From contig JAHBXL010000004.1 of assembly GCA_019636495.1 (NCBI GenBank), positions 186,001-250,000 on the forward strand: 64,000 nucleotides of DNA, given 5' to 3'. Position 1 is the first letter of the stretch; every line of letters starts with the position of its first letter. Source of the DNA: Phycisphaeraceae bacterium. GTDB lineage: Bacteria; Planctomycetota; Phycisphaerae; Phycisphaerales; UBA1924. Positions 40,233 to 48,783 of the stretch are shown piece by piece. Below the pieces are notes generated by a model that did no database searches, was not told the origin of the DNA, and saw only the letters and a program-made list of their open reading frames with translations. Both the position numbers and the translations under genes were made by a program.

Positions 40233-41252
40233 ATGCGCACCCGCCCGCTCGGCTCTTCCGGCATTCAGGCCTCCATCGTCGCGCTCGGCACGTGGGTCAT
40301 GGGCGGGTGGATGTGGGGCGGCAACGACGATGACGACGCGGTGCGTGCGATCCACGCGGCGATCGATCGCGGCATGAACTTCATCGACACCGCGCCGATC
40401 TACGGCTTCGGGCATTCGGAGCAGATCGTCGGCCGCGCGCTGGCCGCGCTGGGGCCCGCGGCCAGGTCCCGCGCGGTCATCGCGACCAAGTGCGGCATGG
40501 TGTGCAACACGCGCGAGGGCAGACCGATGGCGCGCTCGACCGCGCTGGGCCCGAGCGAGACCGGGCACATCGAGATCTACATCTTCAACGGGCCCGAGTC
40601 GATCCGGCGCGAGTGCGAGGACTCGCTCAAGCGCCTGCAGACCGACTCCATCGACCTGTACCAGACACACTGGCAGGAACAGCAGACGCCATATGAAGAC
40701 ACCATGGCCGCGCTGCTGAAACTCAAGGACCAGGGCAAAGTCCGCGCCATCGGAGTCTGCAACGCGACCACCGCCGAGATGGACCGCTACCGCGCCGCCG
40801 GGTCGCTGGACAGCGACCAGGAGAAGTACTCGATGATCGACCGCAAACTCGATGTCGAGCAACTCCCCTACTGCCGCGAGCACAACATCGCTGTTCTGGC
40901 GTATTCCCCGCTCGCGCTCGGCCTGCTGACCGGCAAGGTCGGGCCCGAGCGCGAGTTCGCCCTGGGCGACATGCGCCGAACGCACCGACGATTCACGCGC
41001 GAGAATCGCGCGGCGATCGGCGCCCTGCTGGAACAACTCCAACCGATCGCCGCGGCACACTCGTGCACCCCGGCCCAACTCGCCATCGCGTGGACGGTGC
41101 ACCAGCCCGGCATCACGCACGCGCTCGTCGGCGCGCGGAACGAGGCGCAGGTCGCCGAGAACGCCGCCGCGGCCGCCATCACCCTTTCCTCCGCCGAGAT
41201 CGCTCAGATGAACACCGTCATCGCCGCGGCATTGCCGGGCATCGTTGTCTGA
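40233..41252 (+). CDS. Aldo/keto reductase
   Basis: 339 residues, TIM-barrel NADPH oxidoreductase. The catalytic tetrad is visible: Asp in MNFIDTAPIYGFGHSE, Tyr in the same motif, Lys in VIATKCGM and His in YQTHWQ. The C-terminal cofactor region reads HALVGARNEAQVAENAAAA. Such proteins reduce aldehydes or ketones; the substrate cannot be predicted. It stands alone 33 bp after bamA in the same direction. Confidence 0.92.
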   Translation: MRTRPLGSSGIQASIVALGTWVMGGWMWGGNDDDDAVRAIHAAIDRGMNFIDTAPIYGFGHSEQIVGRALAALGPAARSRAVIATKCGMVCNTREGRPMARSTALGPSETGHIEIYIFNGPESIRRECEDSLKRLQTDSIDLYQTHWQEQQTPYEDTMAALLKLKDQGKVRAIGVCNATTAEMDRYRAAGSLDSDQEKYSMIDRKLDVEQLPYCREHNIAVLAYSPLALGLLTGKVGPEREFALGDMRRTHRRFTRENRAAIGALLEQLQPIAAAHSCTPAQLAIAWTVHQPGITHALVGARNEAQVAENAAAAAITLSSAEIAQMNTVIAAALPGIVV

Positions 41253-41462
41253 GCGATCAGGCGCCGGATCATCCCGCCCTACCGGCGAAGACCGAAACCC
41301 CTCGAAGTGTGGTCGGTGCCTGTCCCGCCCGCGCCGAACCGCGGCCGCTTCGGCCCCTGCGCGTGATCATCCGCCCGACACCCGACATCCCATTTCGCGC
41401 CCTTTCCCCTCGCGGTCCATCGCCTTTGGCGGTAGTCTTCGGACCCTCCCGGAGCCGCGATC

Positions 41463-43289
41463 TTGAGCACAACAGCAACTGCCACCGGCCAGTCCCCGCC
41501 TTCAGGTCCGCATGTCGATTTTGCGACGCGTCAGTTGACCATCCGGGCCCTCGCCACCGGCATGATCCTGGGCGGCTTGCTCTCCATCTGCAACGTCTAC
41601 ACCGGGCTCAAGATCGGCTGGGGCCTGAACATGTCCATCACGGGCATCCTGCTCGCGTTCGTGCTGTGGCGCGCCATCAGCCGTGCCAGCGCGGGGCGCG
41701 TGTCCATGATGAACCGTCTTGAGAACAACATCAATCAGTCGGTGTGCTCCGCCGCGGGCGCGATCTCCAGCGCGGGCCTCGTGAGCGCGATCCCCGCCGT
41801 CACCATGCTCGAGGGGACAGTCTTCCCCTGGTGGCAACTCCTGCTCTGGATGTCCTCGGTCTGTTTCGTCGGCATCGCGGTTGCGATGGGCCTGCGGCAA
41901 CAGATGATCATCCGCGACAGACTGCCCTTCCCCGGCGGCCTCGCCTGCGCCGAGACTTTGAAAGAGATCTACAACACCGGCGCCGAGGCTGTCCGGCGCG
42001 TCGCAGTACTCGGCGTCGGGGCTCTGGCGGCCTCGTCGCTCAAGATCGTCAACATTCTCAAAGTCACGAAGGCCACCGACCTTGGCCTGATGGTGAACGG
42101 CGCGCCCGCATCCAAGTACCTGCTCGCGCTCGACCCCACCCTGTTGATGGTCGCCATCGGGGGGCTGGTCGGGCTGCGGGCCTGCATCTCGCTGCTGGGC
42201 GGAGCCATCCTTGCATACGTCGTCCTTGCCCCGTGGCTGGTGAACTCCGGCCGCACCGTCCTTGACAGGGCGCAGGCCGCGGCACAGAACGCCACGCTCC
42301 CGCCCGATCAGCACGTCGTCCCGTTCGGCGAGTGGCTGCTCTGGCCCGGCGTGACGCTCATGGTCGTGGCATCGCTGGTCTCGTTTTCTTTCTCGATGCC
42401 CGCGATCCTCCGGTCCTTTCGCCGCACGGCGGGCACAGTCTCCGCCGAGGACACCGGCGAAGTCTCACGCACGTGGTTCTTCGTCTCTCTGGTTGCCGCG
42501 CTGGTTCTGAGCGTGGCCCTCCAGACCTGGCTCTTTGGGATCTCCTGGTGGGCGGCCATCTTCGCCGTGCTCCTCAGTTTCGTCCTCGCCATCGTCGCCA
42601 CACGCGTCGCGGGCGAGACCAACGTCACACCGGTCGGGCCCATGGGCAAGGTCACGCAGTTGCTCTTCGCGGTCATGCTCCCCAAGAACGCTTCGGCCAA
42701 CCTGCTGGGCGCGAGTGTGACCGCGGGCGCCGCCTCGCAGTGCGCCGACCTGATGCACGACCTGAAGTGCGGCTACCTTCTTGGCGCAGTCGCCCGCTAT
42801 CAAGTCGTTGCGCAGATCAGCGGCGCGGTTGTCGGCGCTGCCGTCGGCAGCGCGTTCTACCTCATCCTCGTCCCCGACCCCGCGAACATGCTCCTCACGC
42901 CCGAGTGGCCTGCGCCCGCCGTCGCGATGTGGAAGGCCGTCGCCGAGGTCTTCCAGCGCGGGCTCGGCTCGCTCCCGCCCGACGCAACCACCGCGATGCT
43001 GGTCGCCGCGATCGCGGGAATCATCTTCCCCGTGCTCGAGAAGCAACTCCCGAAGAAGGCCGCGGCGTACATCCCCAGCAGTTCCGCGGCGGGCCTGGCC
43101 TTTGTCATCTCCGGCACCAACTCCATCTCCATGTTCATCGGCGGAGTTGCCGGCGCGATCATCGCAAGGGCCTGTCCGAACTGGAGCAAACGGTTCTTCG
43201 TCACACTCTGCGCCGGCATCATCGCCGGCGAGAGCCTCACGGGCGCGGGCGATGCCATCCGCTTGGTGCTGCAGAACGCGGCGAGGTAG
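41463..43289 (+). CDS. OPT family oligopeptide/metal-chelate transporter
   Basis: 608 residues, polytopic (about 14 hydrophobic segments). FATRQLTIRALATGMILGGLLSICNVYTGLKIGWG and RDRLPFPGGLACAETLKEIYNTG match the OPT superfamily; SGTNSISMFIGGVAGAIIA is near the C-terminus. OPT proteins import peptides or metal chelates with protons. The start is a TTG (LSTTATATG) because no ATG occurs before the first membrane helix. An SDR gene follows 39 bp on. Confidence 0.88.
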   Translation: MSTTATATGQSPPSGPHVDFATRQLTIRALATGMILGGLLSICNVYTGLKIGWGLNMSITGILLAFVLWRAISRASAGRVSMMNRLENNINQSVCSAAGAISSAGLVSAIPAVTMLEGTVFPWWQLLLWMSSVCFVGIAVAMGLRQQMIIRDRLPFPGGLACAETLKEIYNTGAEAVRRVAVLGVGALAASSLKIVNILKVTKATDLGLMVNGAPASKYLLALDPTLLMVAIGGLVGLRACISLLGGAILAYVVLAPWLVNSGRTVLDRAQAAAQNATLPPDQHVVPFGEWLLWPGVTLMVVASLVSFSFSMPAILRSFRRTAGTVSAEDTGEVSRTWFFVSLVAALVLSVALQTWLFGISWWAAIFAVLLSFVLAIVATRVAGETNVTPVGPMGKVTQLLFAVMLPKNASANLLGASVTAGAASQCADLMHDLKCGYLLGAVARYQVVAQISGAVVGAAVGSAFYLILVPDPANMLLTPEWPAPAVAMWKAVAEVFQRGLGSLPPDATTAMLVAAIAGIIFPVLEKQLPKKAAAYIPSSSAAGLAFVISGTNSISMFIGGVAGAIIARACPNWSKRFFVTLCAGIIAGESLTGAGDAIRLVLQNAAR

Positions 43290-43328
43290 GTCGCCCTCAC
43301 AACAACCTTGACCCACATCCGGCTTCCC

Positions 43329-44189
43329 ATGCCCCCCACTCCTCCCCCCCCACCCCGTCTCGCCCACCGCACCGCGCTGGTCACCGGCGCTGCCCGCGGC
43401 ATTGGCGAAGCCACCGCGCGCCTCTTCGCCCAGCACGGCGCGCGCGTCCTCATCACCGATCTCAACGAGCCCGGCGCGCGCGCCATCGCCGACTCCATCA
43501 ACGCCGCCTCCCCCGCTGCCACTCACGCCGCGGCGATGAAACTCGATGTCCGCATCGAGTCCGACTGGCAGCGCGCCATCGCCCACGCTCAGCAACTGTT
43601 CGGCCCGCTCGACATTCTGGTGAACAACGCCGCGATCACGGGCTTTGGGCCAGCCGACCCCCCCACCGGGCCGCACGACCCCGAGCATGTCTCGCTGGAG
43701 GCGTGGCGCGCGGTCCACGCCACCAACCTCGACGGCGTCTTTCTTGGCAGCAAGCATGCCATCGCCGCGATGAAGCAGCGCGACCCCGCGCTCCCCGCCG
43801 CATCGATCGTCAACATGTCCTCCCGCTCCGGGCAGGTCGGCATCCCCGGCGCCGCGGCGTACGCATCCAGCAAAGCCGCGGTCCGCAACCACACCAAGAC
43901 CGTCGCTCTGTACTGCGCCGAGCAGGGCTATCGCATCCGCTGCAACTCGATCCACCCCGGCTCGATCCTCACACCCATGTGGGACCCGGTGCTTGGCGAG
44001 GGCGAAGCGCGTGCCGCGGCGATCGCGGAGTTCTCGCGCGAAGTCCCACTCGGCCGCATGGGCAGCGCGCTCGATGTGGCACACATGGCTCTGTTTCTGG
44101 CGAGCGATGAGTCGGCGTATGTCACCGGCGCGGAGTTTGTGATTGATGGCGGCTTGCTTGCGGGGACGGCCGCGACGCCCAGGCGCTGA
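43329..44189 (+). CDS. Short-chain dehydrogenase/reductase
   Basis: 286 residues. The NAD(P) site is [19 protein letters not shown] (TGxxxGIG), [12 protein letters not shown] is the NNAG-type motif, and the catalytic residues are Ser in VNMSSRSGQ and YASSK. The C-terminus [20 protein letters not shown] is a classical SDR ending. The N-terminus has an unusual run of prolines ([11 protein letters not shown]). Substrate unknown. Convergent with the histidine kinase gene. Confidence 0.92.
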   Translation: MPPTPPPPPRLAHRTALVTGAARGIGEATARLFAQHGARVLITDLNEPGARAIADSINAASPAATHAAAMKLDVRIESDWQRAIAHAQQLFGPLDILVNNAAITGFGPADPPTGPHDPEHVSLEAWRAVHATNLDGVFLGSKHAIAAMKQRDPALPAASIVNMSSRSGQVGIPGAAAYASSKAAVRNHTKTVALYCAEQGYRIRCNSIHPGSILTPMWDPVLGEGEARAAAIAEFSREVPLGRMGSALDVAHMALFLASDESAYVTGAEFVIDGGLLAGTAATPRR

Positions 44190-44226
44190 AAGAGACCGCG
44201 TCGCGGGCCTTCGCCGCGCACGCCCC

Positions 44227-45156
44227 TCACCCCCCCACCGCGGCCGCCTCGGGCCACACCACCCACACCCGCGTTCCCTCTCCGATGGTGGACTCCACCG
44301 CCATCGCCCCACCCGCGTCCTCGACCAGCCGCTTGCACACCAACATGCCCAGCCCATGCCCGCGCCGATCCCCTGAAGTGGGGACTGTTTGGTTGCAAGT
44401 GCTTGTGTTTGTTGAACTTACTGATTCTCGATTGGTTGCTGCCGACAGTTCGAAGAGCCGCGCCATGCGCTCGGCGGTCATCCCGCGTCCGGAGTCGCTC
44501 ACTTCGATCACGATGTTCGCGCGCTCGTTCAACGAATCGGGCCAGCCCGATTCGACCCCCCCGCTCCAACTGACGACCGCCGCGGAACGAAGCCGCGGCA
44601 CGTTCCTCGAAGAACTCAACCGCAACTCACCTCCCCGCGGTAGCATCGCGCTTCGGGCGTTGATGATCAGGTTCAGCAGCACGTGTTCCACGGCCACGCT
44701 CCGCGCGGCGACTGCCGCTCCCCCGCTCACATTCAACTGCAGTCGAATCCCGTCCTTCTCCAACGGTCTGGCCAGGCATTCCAGCGCACGCTGGATCGCG
44801 TGCCCCAGGTCGCACCGGTGCATCGCCCCGAGTTCCGGCGGCGCATGATCGCGACGAACCAGCCCCAGAATCGCGCCCGCGATCTGCCCGGCTCGATCAG
44901 CCCCTTCAGACGCCTTGGTCAGGGCCTTCAGAGCCAACTCGCGGTCCTCCGGCGCGGCCAGCGCCATCTGGGCGTAACTCATCACGGGCGTCAGGATGTT
45001 GTTGAACTCGTGGGCGATCAACCCGGCAATGGTGCCAAGCGTCGCCAACCGCTCCTGCCGCTCCAGAGACTCTTCCAGTTCGTTGACCCGCAGTTGCAAT
45101 ACCTCGATCGCGGCGAGCAACTGCTCCGGCGAGTTGGGATGTTCCATGTGGAACAT
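44227..45156 (-). CDS. Soluble histidine kinase, NtrB-like core
   Basis: 309 residues with no membrane segment or recognised sensor domain. A coiled-coil N-terminus ([21 protein letters not shown]) leads to the H-box [18 protein letters not shown] (His49), then N-box [13 protein letters not shown]1 VSDSGRGM and G2 GHGLGMLV. The ATP lid has a Ser/Thr/Asn insert in a locally AT-rich patch. No response regulator is adjacent. The chosen start (MFHMEH) lies inside a parS site (45140-45155); Met at 45147 or 45183 are alternatives. Confidence 0.85.
   Translation of the reverse strand: MFHMEHPNSPEQLLAAIEVLQLRVNELEESLERQERLATLGTIAGLIAHEFNNILTPVMSYAQMALAAPEDRELALKALTKASEGADRAGQIAGAILGLVRRDHAPPELGAMHRCDLGHAIQRALECLARPLEKDGIRLQLNVSGGAAVAARSVAVEHVLLNLIINARSAMLPRGGELRLSSSRNVPRLRSAAVVSWSGGVESGWPDSLNERANIVIEVSDSGRGMTAERMARLFELSAATNRESVSSTNTSTCNQTVPTSGDRRGHGLGMLVCKRLVEDAGGAMAVESTIGEGTRVWVVWPEAAAVGG
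45140..45155. promoter_or_regulatory. parS site 1 (one mismatch), in kinase start
   Basis: TGTTCCATGTGGAACA differs from the perfect palindrome TGTTCCACGTGGAACA at one central base. On the minus strand it encodes FHME at the start of the kinase. About 0.8 kb from the parB start, in a cluster of related sites. Confidence 0.7.
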
Positions 45157-45255
45157 CTCCCCAGTCTGAAGTGTTGTCGGCATGCCGGCACAATCGGCAG
45201 GGCCTGCCACCGACTTCGCCCTTACCACTCAACCCGGTGTACCCCGTGGCTGGTC

Positions 45256-45271
45256 GTTCCACGTGGGCAAG
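45256..45271. promoter_or_regulatory. Degenerate parS-like site
   Basis: GTTCCACGTGGGCAAG keeps the GTTCCACGTGG core, but the right arm has lost GAAC. It lies in the gap between the kinase and NUDIX genes; it may be a decayed or weak ParB site. Confidence 0.4.
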
Positions 45272-45309
45272 TTGGTCAAGATGACCCCCTTGGGGACCGC
45301 GCAGCGCGT

Positions 45310-45325
45310 TGTTCCACGTGGAACA
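45310..45325. promoter_or_regulatory. parS site 2, perfect palindrome
   Basis: TGTTCCACGTGGAACA is a perfect 16-bp palindrome, close to the well-known bacterial parS TGTTTCACGTGAAACA. It lies between the NUDIX stop and the kinase start, outside coding sequence. Confidence 0.85.
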
Positions 45326-45350
45326 TCGGCTACCAGTCCATCCGAGACGG

Positions 45351-45884
45351 TCAGGACACCTCGGAGATCCACTCGACACCCTCCCCATCCATGCCGCCTG
45401 CCAGCCACGCCTTGACCGCGGTTGGCCGAACATCCAGGTCCTGTGCCGCGGCCAGGTCCACCCATCGGAACGCAATGTGTTTCTCGCGGGACTTGGGCTT
45501 GAGCAAGCCCTGGGGGATCGGGGAGGCGCGATTGGGAAGTTCCACGTGGAACACCAGGTTGATCTCGTGGTGCCGGCGTTTGGCGTTGAAGACGCCTTCC
45601 GAGACCATCGCCAGCGAACCCATGCTGAGATTGACGCCCAACTCTTCTTCAATCTCCCGCGCCGCCGCCGCCGCGGCAGCCTCGCCGAACTCCACATGGC
45701 CACCAGGCAAATAGAGGTACCCATGCTTTACACTCTGGCAGAGCAGCACCCGACCCCGGTGAACGATCACCGCACGAGCGATGACCTCGATGTTGGAGCC
45801 GGTCGGAAGTGGGGGGCGAGCGACTTTCCGCGTGGAACGCGGCTTCGAGACGCTCTTCCGCTTGATCATCTTCTTCTTGGCCAT
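45351..45884 (-). CDS. NUDIX hydrolase
   Basis: 177 residues. A Lys/Arg-rich N-terminus (AKKKMIKRKSVSKPRSTRK) precedes VIARAVIVHRGRVLLCQS. The Nudix box GGHVEFGEAAAAAAAREIEEELGV fits G-x5-E-x7-R-E-U-x-E-E-x-G-U exactly. Nudix enzymes hydrolyse nucleoside-diphosphate-linked compounds; substrate unknown. Start ATG 45884. A perfect parS core lies inside this gene (residues around LVFHVELP). It sits between the kinase and parB. Confidence 0.92.
   Translation of the reverse strand: MAKKKMIKRKSVSKPRSTRKVARPPLPTGSNIEVIARAVIVHRGRVLLCQSVKHGYLYLPGGHVEFGEAAAAAAAREIEEELGVNLSMGSLAMVSEGVFNAKRRHHEINLVFHVELPNRASPIPQGLLKPKSREKHIAFRWVDLAAAQDLDVRPTAVKAWLAGGMDGEGVEWISEVS
45538..45553. promoter_or_regulatory. 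parS site 3, inside NUDIX gene
   Basis: AGTTCCACGTGGAACA contains the full 14-bp palindrome GTTCCACGTGGAAC. It is within the NUDIX coding sequence and specifies FHVE, so the site is kept inside a gene. Confidence 0.82.
45824..45839. promoter_or_regulatory. Degenerate parS-like site
   Basis: CTTTCCGCGTGGAACG preserves one half-site (GTGGAAC), with changes in the other. Inside the NUDIX 5' coding region. Possibly a weak ParB site. Confidence 0.35.
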
Positions 45885-45916
45885 GTGGGGCACCTGGAGA
45901 AAGCAGGGGGCCGTTC

Positions 45917-45963
45917 TTGCACGCGATGGCCCCAAGCGTAGTATGATCGTTCCACGTGGAACA
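45917..45963 (+). promoter_or_regulatory. parB promoter overlapped by parS site 4
   Basis: TTGCAC (45917-45922) and TAGTAT (45939-45944) are spaced 16 nt, a good sigma-70-like promoter; TATGAT (45942-45947) is an alternative -10. The predicted start falls within CGTTCCACGTGGAACA (45948-45963), a nearly perfect parS. ParB binding here would occlude the promoter, suggesting autorepression. The parB ATG is at 45985. Confidence 0.6.
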
Positions 45964-45984
45964 CCCACAAGGATACCAAACATT

Positions 45985-47031
45985 ATGCAAACACCAGCAG
46001 GAAGGGGGCGGCGTCTTGGGCGCGGCCTGAGCAGCCTGATCGGAACACCGATCGAGGTGCCGATCACGCCGCCGGTCACCAGCGCACCCGGTCCGGCCGT
46101 GCCCGCAAGCAGCGGGGGGGTCGGCGCGGATGGGGCGGACACTCGGCCGGCGCAGGTGCCTGCGCAGTCTGAACCTGCCGGCCAGCGCGTGGTCTATATC
46201 AGCCTCGCCGACATCGCGCCCGGCCGCTACCAGCCCCGAAAGAACTTCGACCCGGTCGCGCTGGGCCAACTCGCCGCATCGCTCAAGACCGCGGGTGTCG
46301 TGCAGCCGATCGTCGTTCGGCTCAACCCCGATGGCGCGCCGGCGTACGAACTGGTCGCCGGCGAGCGGCGCTGGCGCGCTGCGGCGATCGCCGGCCTCGG
46401 AGTCATCCCGGCCATCGTCGCCGCGATCTCCGAAGAGCAAACGGCCGAGTGGTCGCTGATCGAGAACCTGCAGCGCGCGGACCTGAGCGTGATGGAGCGC
46501 GCATACGCGATGAAGACGCTGTGCGAGCGCTTCGGGCTGACACACGGCGATGTTGCCGAGCGCCTCGGTCTCGATCGGTCGAGCGTGACGAACCTGCTGC
46601 GGCTGCTGGAACTCCCGCCGCGGGTGCGCGAGTTGATCGAGAATGGCGCGCTCAACGCCGGCCACGGCAAGGCGCTGGCCGCGTTGCCCGAGGAGGCGCA
46701 GTTGCGCCTCGCGGCGCTGGCTGTGCAGGAGGAGTTTTCCGTGCGCCGGCTCGAGGAAGAAGTCGGCCGCGAACTCCGGGCGAATCGCGACGGCGCGATC
46801 GTCGCGGCGGGCGCGGAGGCCACGCCGCGCGCCGATGCTCGCGCCGACGAGAGCGCGCTGCACACCCGGGCGATCGTCGCCGACCTGGAAAAGCAACTGG
46901 GCGAACACCTGGGCACGAAAGTGAGAATCAGGACCGACCGCAAGGGCAAGTCGGGCACGATCGAGATCCGGTTCTTTGATCTCGATCACTTCGATGGGAT
47001 CGTGGCGATGACGGGCTTCGCGATGAAGTGA
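45985..47031 (+). CDS. parB: Chromosome-partitioning protein ParB
   Basis: 348 residues. ParB binds parS, spreads as a CTP-dependent clamp and recruits ParA/SMC. The N-terminal GRRLGRGLSSLIG is the ParA-interacting region; the CTPase domain has RYQPRKNFD, GERRWRAA (about residue 126) and LIENLQRADLSVMERA; the HTH is THGDVAERLGLDRSSVTNLLRLLELP; the C-terminal dimer domain follows an Ala-rich linker. The Gly/Pro linker at about 21-60 is long. No parA is adjacent: a NUDIX gene on the other strand lies upstream instead. Confidence 0.95.
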   Translation: MQTPAGRGRRLGRGLSSLIGTPIEVPITPPVTSAPGPAVPASSGGVGADGADTRPAQVPAQSEPAGQRVVYISLADIAPGRYQPRKNFDPVALGQLAASLKTAGVVQPIVVRLNPDGAPAYELVAGERRWRAAAIAGLGVIPAIVAAISEEQTAEWSLIENLQRADLSVMERAYAMKTLCERFGLTHGDVAERLGLDRSSVTNLLRLLELPPRVRELIENGALNAGHGKALAALPEEAQLRLAALAVQEEFSVRRLEEEVGRELRANRDGAIVAAGAEATPRADARADESALHTRAIVADLEKQLGEHLGTKVRIRTDRKGKSGTIEIRFFDLDHFDGIVAMTGFAMK

Positions 47032-47050
47032 TCACGCGGGCGGCGGATTC

Positions 47051-47071
47051 GCGCAGATGAACGCAGATCAG
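47051..47071 (+). repeat. Dispersed CGCAGATGAACGCAGATCAG element
   Basis: GCGCAGATGAACGCAGATCAG lies between parB and the phosphohexomutase gene. It matches the elements at 31477-31509 and 19831-19865 (inverted). Confidence 0.65.
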
Positions 47072-47134
47072 AGTCGAGCGGAGGACCACTTTGAGCGAAC
47101 GCTCGGTGGTTCGAACCAAGGCAGAGAGAGCGCA

Positions 47135-48676
47135 ATGAGCAGTCTTGCCGCGGCGAGTGCGCCGCTGATGTTGAGCGTGAGCGGCTGCCGCGGCATCTTC
47201 GGCCGCACCATGACACCCGAGGTCGCCGCGCGATTCGCCATGGTCGTCGCCGCGCAACTGCGCGAGACCGCCGCGAGCGGTGGGGGGGCCGATGGCTCAC
47301 AATCACGCAGGCCGGTGGTGGTTCTCGCGCGCGATGGCCGCGCGGCGGGCGATGTGCTGCTCCGCGCCGCCGCGGCGGGCCTCGCCGCGGGGGGCTGCGA
47401 CGCGCTGGATTGCGGTGTCGCCATGACGCCGACTGTCGGCGTGATGGTCGATGCACACGCCGCGGCGGCGGGGCTCATCATCACCGCGAGCCACAATCCG
47501 CAGGAATGGAACGGCCTGAAGGTCGTGATGCGCGCGGACACGCTCGATCGCGGCATCGTCGATGCGTGCGCGCCGGCCAAGTCAACCGCCGATGCGATCA
47601 TTGCGCGATTCAAGCAGGTGAGCGGGATGAGTGGGGGGGGGGCAGGCGCACGCGCGGCCGGCGTCGGCCCGTTGGATATCGGCACGATCACCGAGTCTCC
47701 CCGCGGCGGTCTCGGCCTGCCCAGTGCATCCACCACCGCGCACCTTGAGCGCCTGCGCCACGCCCTCAAGGAACTGGGCATGCACGACGATCGCCGCTCA
47801 ATGGCGATCAAGTGCATCGTCGACTCGGTGAACGCGTCGGGCGTCGAAGCCTCGCGCGAGTTCCTTGGCGCGCGGCTGGTGCATCACGTCGGCGCGGGGA
47901 CGAGCGGCATCTTCCCGCATACGCCCGAGCCGACCCGCGAGAACCTGACCTCGCTGTGCGAGTTCGTCGCCAGGAAGCGCGCCGATGTCGGATTCGCCCA
48001 GGACCCCGATGCCGACCGACTCGCCATCATCGATGAACGCGGCGAGTACATCGGCGAGGAGTACACACTGGTGCTCTGCGCCGAGGCGATCCTGGGCGCG
48101 ATGGTTGAGAAGCACGGCCCCGATGCCGCCCGCGGCAAGGTCATGGTCATCAACCTTTCGACGAGCCGGATGATCGAAGATGTCGCGGCGAAGTACGGTG
48201 CGCGGGTTCTCCGCGCGGCAGTCGGCGAGGCCAATGTCGTCGAGTTGATGAAGCGAACAAGTGGGGGGGGCGCGATCCTCGGCGGCGAGGGCAACGGCGG
48301 CGTGATCTGGCCGCGGGTGACGTACATCCGCGACAGCCTGACGGCGATGGCGCTGGTGATCGGGCTGCTTGCGAGGACAGGGAAGACGGTGAGCCAACTC
48401 GTGTCGGAGACCCCGAGTTACGCGATCATCAAGAAGAAGGTCGATCTGCCGGACCTGGGCCGGGCCGCGCCGACGCTCGCGGCGGTGAAGCAGAGATTCG
48501 CTGCGATGGCCGCGAGCGGGGAGGTGAAGATCGATGAGCAGGACGGCGTGCGCATCGACTTCGGAAAGCGGGGGTGGTTGCACGTCCGCGCCAGCAACAC
48601 CGAGCCCATCCTGAGGATGATCGCCGAAGCGCCCTCGATGGAGGAGGCGGACAAGTTGGCCACGATTGGAGAGTAA
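47135..48676 (+). CDS. Phosphoglucosamine/phosphomannomutase
   Basis: 513 residues, alpha-D-phosphohexomutase family. Active-site Ser119 is in TASHNPQEWNGLK, the metal loop is FAQDPDADRLAI, the sugar loop is GGEGNGGVIWP, and the phosphate loop is RASNTEPILR. Its layout suggests GlmM (glucosamine-6-P to glucosamine-1-P) or ManB. Three poly-G tracts of 7, 10 and 8 (starting 47282, 47633, 48263) encode Gly runs. GAGAGAG precedes the ATG at 47135; upstream in-frame sequence is repeat-derived. Confidence 0.9.
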   Translation: MSSLAAASAPLMLSVSGCRGIFGRTMTPEVAARFAMVVAAQLRETAASGGGADGSQSRRPVVVLARDGRAAGDVLLRAAAAGLAAGGCDALDCGVAMTPTVGVMVDAHAAAAGLIITASHNPQEWNGLKVVMRADTLDRGIVDACAPAKSTADAIIARFKQVSGMSGGGAGARAAGVGPLDIGTITESPRGGLGLPSASTTAHLERLRHALKELGMHDDRRSMAIKCIVDSVNASGVEASREFLGARLVHHVGAGTSGIFPHTPEPTRENLTSLCEFVARKRADVGFAQDPDADRLAIIDERGEYIGEEYTLVLCAEAILGAMVEKHGPDAARGKVMVINLSTSRMIEDVAAKYGARVLRAAVGEANVVELMKRTSGGGAILGGEGNGGVIWPRVTYIRDSLTAMALVIGLLARTGKTVSQLVSETPSYAIIKKKVDLPDLGRAAPTLAAVKQRFAAMAASGEVKIDEQDGVRIDFGKRGWLHVRASNTEPILRMIAEAPSMEEADKLATIGE

Positions 48677-48783
48677 GGGCGCAAAGGCTGCCGCGCCCCG
48701 GCCGGGCCATCCCGCGGCGTCTCGGGCCACGGACACCCTGAAACCGGCTCCCGGACTTGCCGAACAAGCGTCGGGAGGTCACC

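Noticed and set aside
42465..44357. A 630-codon minus-strand frame over OPT and SDR genes
   Set aside because: Shadow of high-GC coding sequence; spans two oppositely oriented genes.
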